The translations under genes and the position numbers were made by a program. From Sipunculus nudus (Eukaryota > Annelida > Sipuncula > Golfingiida > Sipunculidae), in contig CM049317.1 of assembly GCA_026874595.1 (NCBI GenBank), positions 45,840,401 through 45,904,400 of the forward strand: 64,000 nucleotides of DNA, in the 5' to 3' direction. This document shows positions 11,277 to 23,500 of the stretch, in pieces (positions within the stretch are counted from its first letter, which is position 1; every line of letters begins with the position of its first letter). The notes below the pieces were generated by a model, which was not told the DNA's origin, ran no database searches, and saw nothing but the letters and a program-made list of their open reading frames with translations.

Positions 11277-14200
11277 CTGAGAAAGAAGAAAAAAATCGCA
11301 ATACGAAAAATTAAAATCAAAGGCCCTACACACATGCATGGACACTTTTGGCGATTGGATGGGCAGAAATGGTATAAATGAAAAAGATATATTTAACACG
11401 GACCTGTCATTATAACTTCGATCCTTACGGGTCTAGCTTTAATAAAAGTTCAACGCAACAGGGTCGATCTATATTTACCCAGTGAAGTAAAACGGATATA
11501 TGATTTCCAATGTCAATCTGCCTGCCTGTCGGTTTGAATTTTTTTCTCCCATTTTGTCTATTGAATTGTTTGCATGTCGGTGACATAATTCGATTCATTT
11601 TTATTTATTTTTTTTTATAAAATTGTGTTTAAAGCCAATATGTTTTAAGTTTCAAATGTTTAAAACATTTTTAACGTTGGTGGAGGAATGTACTTTTTGA
11701 AAAGGCAAGACCTACCATATAATAAATAAGACCACTGCAGCCAGCATTACACCTGCAACTAAACCGACGGCCAACGCTTCGGGCATCTCGATAACTGAAG
11801 AAATGACGGGCATTGTAGAAACCGCGTCTGTAAAATTATGAAATACAGAAAGTCATTAAATGAAAAAAATATATATCCAGGGAACATTTCCATTGTGACA
11901 TATAATGAAAAATAGATTGGAAATAAAAAAGGACCAGCAGTATGTGCTTAACTGCTGTTTATAAACACGCAATGTCCAGTGTCCAATACAGACAGGGAAT
12001 AGTGTCATTCGTTGATGTCATCCACACGTGTATACATGTAGGCATATATTATGTAAGTACATGTGTCTTTAAATCCCAAACAGGGTGTAAGATGCATGCA
12101 TATGCACTCGCTATAAACACGGGAATGTATTTATGCGTTGAATGTAAATATTACGCCAGAAGAAATCAAGCGTTGAGGATACGAATCAATTGTTTGATAT
12201 GAACGAACTTTTAGCCATTGGGCTTTGTTACATATCAGGACTATAAACTAAGTGTCAGGCGTTTGAAGGCATGTCTATTGCTAATGATGAAAAGAAATTG
12301 GATTAATGGCGCAAATATAACAGTTTAAGTTCAGACAAATAATATATGGATAATTCATCTAGAGAAGATGTACCCGTTGTCACCGCGGAGGTCTCGCCCG
12401 GAGTGGAATCAGACGTGGTGTCCGTCGTTAATGTCGTGAATGTGGTGTGAAGTTCAGCTGAAATAATAATAAAGTTTCAGTACATCTGAAAGTCATGGCA
12501 CCAAAAGGGTGTGGTTTAGAATGTTTTGTTCGAATATTGTAGTCTAAGCTGACAATTGTTTAAGATACTGTCAGATAAAAAAAATAATTATAATTTTGGC
12601 TGTGACTCGTATGATGAAAAGATGACGTTGACTAAAGCTTAGACTAGAATATACGCAATTAATTTCACATGCAAAAAGTGGGGTTTTCAAATATAAATAC
12701 ATGAAATGTTTAGTTTGCTACTTTCAGTTTAATAGCTACAAAGTTTTAGAATTCTTGAATGTATTTTACAAGCAAATATGACATGAAAATATAAATAAAT
12801 GTACCTTTGGTGCTAGTGGAACCGGTTTCCGGACGGGTGCCCGTAGTTACACTGCTGGTTGTCATAGTCACCTCTCTTGTTCCCATAGGTACGCTTCTTG
12901 TGGTTATATCCTCTCTTGATGAACTTGACGATGAAGCTGTTAATGTAATGACTCTATGCCCAAATATATTATATGTGTTTCTAAATATTTATTCCTTTGT
13001 TTTTTTTTACGTAGCTCTAGATGCGAAGGAAGTTTAAAGTCTATCTCTTTTCGACGTTGCATTGCTTTATAATCAGATAAAGAAATGGTAAAACGGAGTA
13101 TGCTAGAAACCAAATATTTCCATTTAATCCTTTAAAAGGGAACATGGACACTGAATGAAATCAATGAAAAATATTCCGGTTTAAGTATATTTTGCCCGTT
13201 ATTACAAATTCAGATTTACGGGGGTAAACAGGTGCCATACCCCCTCCCCTCGGTCTTGTATAAATAATGATTAACCTAAAACACAGTCATTACGTTTCTG
13301 ATGTCTGATATATGACGGTATGGAGTAGCAGCATTTATTGTACATGCAGCGAAATTCGTTTCATGTTTTCTTTTTGATTTCTTTCAGGTAACAGGTAATG
13401 CGTCATGTTTAACGTAGTCCGTAACACTCTTTTTAATTTAATTTATTTATATTTTATATATTTACTTTAATTGATCTCCATGAAACAGTATTAATTTTTT
13501 CTAATATGTTGTGCAACTGATGCTGTTTTGCAAAATTGATAGTCCCCTGTTTCACATTTGAATTTATATTCTTCTCGAATATTTGAAGGATAAGACGTAC
13601 AACCTATTTTAATGACACATACAACGTATATGCTTTTGGTCAATGCCAATCCAAGTGATATACCTGTAGGCTCTGTTGGATGAAAAGATGTAACAGAGCT
13701 GGAAGACCTGTCTTCAGCTGTTATAACAGTAGACGAAGGGCTTGCTGTTGTCTCCAGATCACCTGGAATAAATAAATCCCACAAAAATACCACTGCATCA
13801 AAAGGAATCCTTTGAGAATCAAATAATCATAAAAAAACAGTATAACAGTATGCCTAATTTCATGCCAACTTTGGTTGTATTCAGTACATTTAGATCATTT
13901 CCTTAAAGCAGTATAATTCTACATCAGGACCTTTTCTTTAAAACACCCAGAATCTTTTGTTCATTATATCTTATGCTAATATCTGCCTAAGGCCGTCCGT
14001 TTTTTTTTGTTTTTTTTTTTTTATTTTCGGCCAGTCACTCTTCTTAAATATCTGCTTTGGTCTTTATGGAGTCCCAGTTCATAACTATCATGATATAGTT
14101 TTAACGTTACATGATTTAATTATCTGATATAATGATGGTAGGTAATCTGACTAGAAAAGGTAGTTTCTGTGTGTGGTGTCGTCTCTCTTTCGGTCATCAA

Positions 14201-14515
14201 TGAAGGGGCTGCCAAGATAGATACAACTGTCACTGAGGGCTAATCTATAAGGGCATCATAAGAGATGATCAACTTACAAAACGTAGGGAAAAAATGTCTT
14301 CTCAGATATTCTAGCACGAAGTGTGAAATTGAAAGAAGCGTGAATGTGTTATTACCAGCGATAAACCCTTTCTATAATACACAAAGCGTTTCCATGAGCC
14401 AGCACCAGAGGTACTATTTACTGATGCTTATAGAAGCTTTAGGTTTGCCGTTTGTTTCACATATTCAGAGAGATTGAATTTTTCTTCATCTGTTATATTT
14501 TTGTATTTACTACCG

Positions 14516-14582
<67 letters not shown>

Positions 14583-17500
14583 ATATACATATATATTGTA
14601 AATCAGGCATTACGTCACGTTCTTCTTTAGACAATTCATCATTAAATGTAAGTGTTATTATTAAACCTGATTTTCCTGTTGAATATTCAGTTTGAATAGC
14701 TGGCGATACTTCTGCGCCTCCTATAACGGTGGTCCCCGTTGTTAGAGAAGGCGTTCTTGAATCTGTTTAAAAAAAGGGTAAAGAGAAACATTTTAAAACT
14801 TAAAAAAAATACTTGCAGCCATGTCTGTTGCCCATCTCTGTACATCATTTTTTTATTAAAAAGTGCAAGCATTGGCATTCTAGATAATACGGAAAGTTAG
14901 TATTTGGCTTTCTACTTGAACTAGTTAGATGTCTAGATAATAAACTGTCCGATAAAGCTAATGATATTAATTGTTCTACGAAAGAAAAGTACAGATTGCC
15001 ATGCTTATTTCCTATGTTTCGCTTCTACATACCTGTTGAATGTACGTCCTGGATAGAATCTGAGGTTGCAGTGGTATCTGAGGTAACAATTTCATAAGAA
15101 CTAGCGGGGTACCTGGTAGACATGGGCTGTACAGTTGTATCCAATGGCCGATCTGAGGTAGAAATTTCACATTTCATACGTAAGCACGTTTTTTTTATGA
15201 TACTGTAAGGGGTATATTAAGGTAAGGCATGTCTATTCGTGGTGGTTGCATTCATATTGAGAGACACTATTTGATTTTTCTGCAGATAGGTATAAGAAAA
15301 CAATGAATAAACACTTACGTGACGTTTATAACGTATATGAGCTATACAACAAACAGACTAAAGCTACATTATAAAAACTGAAAATAAGTGAAATACTAAC
15401 GTTTTTATAATAAATGTAAAAGATACAGATGAAGGTACACCTATATTAACATGGGTATGGCTTCAAATCGTCTTTAGGAATTAACACTAAAATATATTGA
15501 ACACAGATCTTATTAAATAAAGGTAAAAAAATTATACCCCATAAACAGGACACGTTTAAAACTGTGTAGAGAGATGTATGAATAATGTGGGCAGTTTGTT
15601 ATCAGATTCACTTATTTACAACTAGTTTGGCTTACTGGATTCATCTAGTCTTGCTACACGGACGCTGTAAATATTCATTAGGGGTAAGAGAACACACCAC
15701 TGAAACTTCCATCACATGGAAGGTTATAGGTCTACTAGCATAAATTGTTCTTAGAAAAAAAGAATCTAGATTTCCAGGATAATTTCGTTGTTGTTGCTTT
15801 AATATACCCGTTCCACGTGTTGCGTTTAAGGTCTTGTTGGATGTAGTGGTTGCCGTCGTCTCTGATGTGAAAGGTTCATTAGTGGAAAAGTGATACCTTG
15901 TGGACTCTGTAGTTGTGTTCAGTAGCTGATCTGAGGAAGGAGGGTCAAAGAGCATAGATTAAAACGCGGAACCTTCAAAGAAAGGCGCAAAACATTCTCT
16001 GGGGTATAATAGAGTAGGTTATGCGTTTCTGTTTATATTATGCATTGTTAAAAAGCCTGTCGCTGAAGAACAGCTTATCATAACCTCCAAGTGGGCAAAT
16101 CAACATTGACTAAATGGAGTATCAATATTTATCATCAATATTGAAACAATTTGGAAAAGCGTTTTATTTGAAAATTGATTCAACCTTGAATCATCAACAT
16201 TGAGAGATTATTTTTAAATCAATATTGATTCAATATTGAGAACTTGTTGAAACTTTAAGATTGAAATGTTAGTGGGAAATCAATGTTTATTCAATGTTGA
16301 AATCTAGTTTATCATCAACAATGAACCATAAATGTCAAATCAGCATTGATTTAATGTTGAAAATGAGTTGAAAACATCTCAACCTCATTTCAGTTTGTTT
16401 CAATATTGAAACACCATTGAATGCCCACTGGGCTACATGAGCCACCAAATAACAAGACGAAAACTTTAACTTACCTGAACAGAATATTTAGTCAGAGAAG
16501 AAAACCCCCAAGTAAGAGTGAAACCAATGTTTATATAAGAGATAAGGAATAATATGTAACATATACAGGTTTAACGTCAAATATGGAAATTAAAGCTGTC
16601 CATTCACCTACATTTGAAAAAGAATTTATGTGATTTCTGGCTTCCTCTGTGTATATATTAATGATCTAAGGGTTAATCTGGTTATGAAAAGCTTTCATAA
16701 CGCCGCCATGAAGGATGTATAAACTTTTTTATCAACAACGTGTTAGTAAACATATATGTTGTACATATGCGGAGGTAGAAAGGTCACTTGCTACAAAACG
16801 CCATTTTAAAAAGATCCCAGTTATCTTACTTGCCGCCAAATGCCCTTATTGAATGAGCCCAACATAATAAGCACGTCGATATGAACAAAGCAGGCATCCT
16901 GTGTGCGGTGATATGCACGTATTCTGAAATATTTTTTTTTAGGAAAACTCAAAGGGATTACTTTTAGTTTATAAAGGTCAGATATTGGAGTAGGCCTCTT
17001 TTAAAACTCATGTATTGCACTCAGAATTTCTGTAATAAAGACGACCATATAATTAACACTTGAATATACTGGACACAGATCAAAGGAAATAAACCAGTTT
17101 TGTCAATATAATTAGAATAATTAGGAACAGCGTGTGAAGGTCCTTACCGGATTCACATATATACGACTCTTTTATCTGGCCACAAGGCTCGGCTGTCCAG
17201 TTGGCGTCTATGTTTAACGAAATACATTGATGGTGACGGACAAATTTATCTTGAGCACTCCGCCAGTAGTCATTTTCCACATCCTGCCTTGAGGCGTTTC
17301 CTGTTATTTTAACAAAAATCAAGCTTTTATGTAACGTATACGATAATAGTCTCCGTATTAAGTAGTTATTTGAGTTACAGTTCCACATGCATGTACACGC
17401 TGTAGGTGCAGCATCGAACGGAACGAGCTTTGTTTAACGCAATACTATGGAAACGGGTTTCGTTTGGCCAACAGTATCCAAAAATGTTTCATATTATTTA

Positions 17501-20500
17501 CATATTATTGCCCAGTTGAGAAAATACATGGCTTTTAATTGTTAAACTAGGATGGTTTCCGGCTTTCCATATTGAAATGAAGGTATTCGATAAAGAAAAT
17601 ACACAGCCTCCTCCCAAGTAGTATCATATGTGGACTAACACACTATATGTCTTTCTAAAACATGTGAAGAATTCCTTTCCAAAGTCAGTAAGCATGCATA
17701 AGGTGACACAATGTGTCGTATATGACGTAATATTTAATACCTACCATCTTGCCAAACCCATCTCCGACTGGACCCGAATATCCAGTATATCACGTCCGCG
17801 GCGTTCTGTGTATTGTTTTGTACCACTTGTTCTAGATCGGTGTAAACTGAAGGTGTGTAGAAAGACAGCAGACGAGACGACCTGGTGGGAGCTGTGACGT
17901 TACACTGCGCCACTGCCGCTTCCCATGATACAACAGTTTCAAGGTATTTTACACACGTGCCAGTTGACGTCATAATATATTCTCCGCTTGCACATTCCCG
18001 CCCGTATATAGGTTCTGTGCCATAAAAACATTAAAATTTTATAAGAAAACACACAAATTCAGTAATAAGTAAATTACCTCGGAATTCACTGTAGGACAGG
18101 CATTGTGTAATTGATTAAATAGGATTTCTGTGATAGAAAAATACATCTTGATCTTGCATATTAGGTGTATGAATATATGTACATAGGCCTATGTGTGTTA
18201 AACTTCCATGATTCCAACTTGAAAAAAAGGTCATATTTAATATATGTATCTATTGTAACAAACTCGCTAAAGATAATGTAATGACACATTATACTATTGG
18301 TACATCATTAATTGTGAGTTTTATCTTCATAGAGGTGTTATTTTCCTCCCTCCTTGAAGTCGTGGATGAAACTTAATTTTTGTTCTAGCGTTAACAGTAG
18401 TAATTCAGAAGTAGGAAGGGTATTTGAACATAGGCCTGTGCACAATTGAAGTATGGTGCTATGTAGCGCTGCATTAACAATTTATATAGATCAACGGGAA
18501 ATACTTCTTAAGTGGAATATGTATGTCCTAGACTCATTTTCACCCACTCTCTTCAACTCGCAGGGAAAACAATAAAAAAGTATTCCAAAATAGGTAGACC
18601 ATATCAAGATTTTTCCATACACAATAACAAATGTAAGCCGGAGAAGGACAAGTGAATCTAGGTGCGTATTTGTGTGCGCTCTCACCGAGAAGACAGAGAG
18701 GGTAGTATTTATCGACACATCGCCTGTTCTCTTGTCTGACCCTTGCAGTCCCTGTCCAGGTGCTGGCGTTAACGACCAGACACAGCGCCCCCTGGTGATC
18801 GGTTAGCCCTGTAGGATACCCTGTCTCCCATACTGATCTCTCAGGTACTGAGAAAAGAGTTACATTAGACACAGGTTAGGTACAATACATATACATATTA
18901 GCGTTACCGGCATATTCATTTAGAAAATTTATTGCCAGCTTGTACGATAATATTTCTTCACGATTTTTATCACCTCAGTCTTACAGTTAGTAATGTCGAA
19001 ATATTATACAATTTCCATGTGAGGACTACCTTATGGACACCAGATGGAGTGATCCGCCTGAGCTGAGACTGAGGACAAGATGCAATCGTGACTTTATATG
19101 TAATAACACTAGCTGGGCTGGGTATGCTAGGCCCCCTCACGGTTGGCGTCCCGCCTGTACACCGCGTTATAACTTTAATGTTAGACCACTGTAAGTGTAA
19201 TAACACTAGCTGGGTTGGGTATGCTAGGTCCCCTTACCGTGGGCGTCCTGCCTATACACCGCGTTATAACCTTAATATTAGACCATTATAACGAGACTAG
19301 CGGAGCTGGGTATGCTGGGTCCCCTAACCGTGGGCGTCCCGTCTGTACACCGCGTTATAACTTCAATATTAGACCATTGTAACGAGACTAACAGAGCTGG
19401 GTATGCTGGGTCCCCTTACCGTAGGCGTCCCGCCTGTACACCGCTTTATAAGAACTATCGATGGCGATACTCAGATTATTTCTGCGGGTCGGACATTGCG
19501 CGGGGTTCCCCTCTCCCCTCATACCAAACGTATTGTCACAACAACACCAAAATGTGTTCAGTATGGAGTGATACTGTAATAGACGATGAATAAATAATTA
19601 TTACATGCTAATTTAATACGAAAGTATTACGATTAAAACTTATTACGTTAAATGCGAAGTACGGAAGAAAGGTAATGGTAGATGGTATTATTAATTATCT
19701 GCGGTTAGTTGATTAAGAGTTTCATATATTCATCACATTTCGAAATATAATTCAAAATGTCGGCTCTGATTGACGAACCAATTGTTTACACGACGATGTA
19801 AAATGTTTTAAGCCCTCTTTGGTCTCCTCCTAGATGACAAAAGACAGGTTACAGATGTTTACTAATACTTTACTAACAAGAGACGTATCGTATTATACTA
19901 CATATTATAATATCGTTCAACTAGACATGCATCGACAGTCTCAATCTCTTCTTACTTACACCATAGAGCCCCATATACAGGTACTCCCTACAGAGACCTA
20001 TCATACAGGAAGTGATGTCAGACTGGACCATGCAGACCTTCTGGAATTCAGGAGGAGTTCCTTTCGGGTAGCATCCCTGGTAAAATGTCCCGATGTGTGA
20101 AAATTCTGAAAATATCGTCATAGGATATAACAACCACATAGACCATGTAAATAATCACATACAAGACCATCAGAGACTGCAGAACTTCAGCCTACTGCCA
20201 TCTGGATACTGGAAAGTCAAATACAATTTTAGAATCTGCATCCAGATCATCTTCGGGGGGGGGGGGGGTACATTAAAGAATTCTTGTTTAAAAATGTACA
20301 GATTACCATAAACACACCGGCAGACACACCCGTTCGCAATACCCTCGCGATACGGGTTCGGGTAAGGTAAAAAGAAATTCAACTAATCTTTCTTTGTCGG
20401 AAAAATCAGGAACAGATAATCCGGTTACTCAGGTTCTCTATACTATCGGTACAGTTTCACGATGCCCTATATTCCTCACTCATAAAGTTAATACCAAATA

Positions 20501-23500
20501 AGGACCAATTATAGTTCATTTTAATTCATTTTAATTGTCTGATTTAAAAATGCAAGATCCGTCACACGCAGGACGCTCCATCAAGATCAACGGTACAATC
20601 CGTCACAATCAGGACGCTCCCTCAAGATCAAAAGTACAATCCGTCACACTCTGGACGCCCCCCCCCCCCCATATCAACAATACAATCCATCACACGCGGT
20701 ACGCTCCCTTAATATTAACCGTACAATCCGTCACTCTCAAGAGGCCCCCTCCAGATCAACGTACATTCTGTCACACTCAAGACGCACCCTCCAGATCAAC
20801 AGTACATTCCGTAACACGCGGGACGCTCCCTCAATATTAACAGTACAATCCGTCACACTCAAGACGCCCCCTTCAGATCAACAGTACTATCCGTCACACG
20901 CGGGACGCTCCCTCAAGATTAACCGTACAATCCGTCACATGGGGGACGCTCCCTTAAGATTAACCGTAGAAATCCGTCACACACCATATGCTCCCTCAAT
21001 ATTAACAGTACAATCCTTCACACTCAAGACGCCCCCTTCATATCAAAAGTACAATCCGTTACACGCCAGTCTCCCTCGAGATAAAAGGTAAACCTGTCAC
21101 ATGTTGGACGCTCCCTCAATATTAACAGTTCAATCCTTCACACTCAAAACGCCCCCTCCAGATCAACAGTAAAATCCGTCACATGCAGGACGCTCCCGCA
21201 AGATTCACAGTACAATCCGTCACACGGGGGACGCTCCCGCAAGATTAACCGTACAATCCATCACACGCCAGTCTCCCTCAAGATAATTGGTAAACCCGTC
21301 ACGTGTGAGACGCTCCCTCAATATTAACAGTTCACCCCGTCACACTCAAGATGCTCTCTCAAGATCTACAGTACAATCCGTCACACTCTGAATGCCCTCT
21401 CAGGGTCAACAGTACAATCCGTCACACGCGACGCTTCCTCAATATTGACAAAACAATCCGTCACCCGCCGGACGCTCCCACCAGATCAACAGTACAACTG
21501 GTCACAAGCGGGACGCTCCCGCAAGATTATCAGTACAATCCGTCACACGCGGGATGCTCCTTCGAGATTCACCGTATAATCCGTCACATGCGGGACGCTC
21601 ACTCAACATTAACAGTACAATCCATTACAAGCGGAACGCTCCCTCAAGATCAACAGTACAATTCGTCACACTCTGGACGCCCCTTCCAGATCAACAGTAC
21701 AATCCGTCACACGCAGATCTCCCTCAAAATCAACAGAACAATCCAACACCAGCCGGACGCACCCACCAGGTCAACAGTACAATCCGTCACACGCGGAACG
21801 CTCCCTTAAGATTAACCGTACAATCCGTCACACTCAAGACGCCCCCTCCAGATCAACGTACATTCTGCCACTTGCTGGATGCTACCTAAATGTTAACGGT
21901 ACAATCCGTCACACGCGGGACGCTCCCTCAATATTAACAGTACAATCCGTCAAACTCAAGACGCCCCCTTCAGATCAACAGTACTATCCGTCACACACGG
22001 GACGCTCCCTTAAGATTAACCGTACAATCCGTGACATGCGGGACGCTCCCTCAATATTAACAATACAATCCGTCACATGGGGGACGCTCCCTTAAGATTA
22101 ACCGTAGAAATCTGTCACACACCATATGCTCCCTAAATATTAACAGTACAATCCTTCACACTCAAGACGCCCCCTTCATATCAAATATAGAATCCGTTAC
22201 ACGCAGGACGCTCCCGCAAGATTAACAGTACAATCCGTCACACGCGGGATGCTCCCTCAATATTAACAGTTCAATCCGTCACACTCAAGACGCTCCCTCA
22301 AGATCAACAGTACAATCCGTCACACTCTGAATGCCCCCTCCAGGTCAAAAGTACAATCCGTCACACGCGACACTCCCTCAATATCGACAAAACAATCCGT
22401 CACCCGCCGGACGCTCCCACCAGATCATCAGTACAATTGGTCACAACCGGGACGCTCCCGCAAGATTATTAGTACAATCCGTCACCCGTGGGTAGCTCCT
22501 TCGAGATTCATCGTACAATCCGTCACACGCAGGACGCTCCCTCAAGATTAACAGTACAATCCATCACACGCGGAACGCTCCCTCAAGATCAACAGTACAA
22601 TTCGTCACACTCTGGAAGCCCCTTCCAGGTCAACAGTACAAACCGTCACACGCGGAGCTCCCTCAAAATCAACAGAACAATCCAACACCAGTCGGACGCT
22701 CCCACCAGGTCAACAGTACAATCCGTCACACGTGGGACGCTCCCTTAAGATTAACCGTACAATCCGTCACACTCAAGACGCCCCCTCCAGATCAACAGTA
22801 AAATGCGTCACACGCGGGACGCTCCCTCAAGATTAACCGTACAATCCGTCACACGCGGGACGCTCCCATAATATTAACAGTACAACCCGTCACACACAAG
22901 ACGCCCCCTCTAGATCAACGTACATTCTGCCACACGCCGTACGCTATCTCAAGATTAAGAGTTCAATCTATCACACGCCGGACGCTTCACTCAAGATCAA
23001 CAGTACAACATGCAGGGTTAAACTCTTTGAGAATGTAACAGTGATTCCCAGATCAAGTGTAAGCTCTGCGAAAATGTACACAAAACAGACCGTACAGAAA
23101 AAAACCGTAGCCCTCCGTGTGAAGAAAGAAGCAGACTCGTACACTTAAGTTTATGAGGGAGAAATTTTTAGTGTTAAATACCTCACAACATTTATTTGAT
23201 TTACTTAATTGTAGAATGATGGTTCACTTTGTCTGACATGCGATGGTATTCCAAGAGGTGGAGCACCACCTATCCTCTCTTGGCTGAAGTGACCAGTATA
23301 TTTTGCTGCGGGTTCCCCTGTGATGTGGCATCTTTAAAGAATGAATAATTACTAGTCCAGCTGTTAAGAGAAGAATTGTGCAAAATGTGAAAGAAGCATG
23401 AAACTTGGCATAACAGTTGGCCAGACCATACTCAACCTTTTCAGATATAGGGCCAAGCGGAATTCATCCCTTCTTGGTCAAAATCCAAGATAACGGCCAA

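Noticed and set aside
19312-19593. Plus-strand ORF containing YFCGSD
   Set aside because: The Cys-Gly text resembles a WSC motif, but the minus strand here carries the real WSC exon with matching splice sites and paralogue support.
20535-22748. Plus-strand ORFs of 86-152 codons rich in SHAG/RSTVQ text
   Set aside because: They cross the 41-bp minisatellite, whose three-frame rotation keeps frames open by chance.
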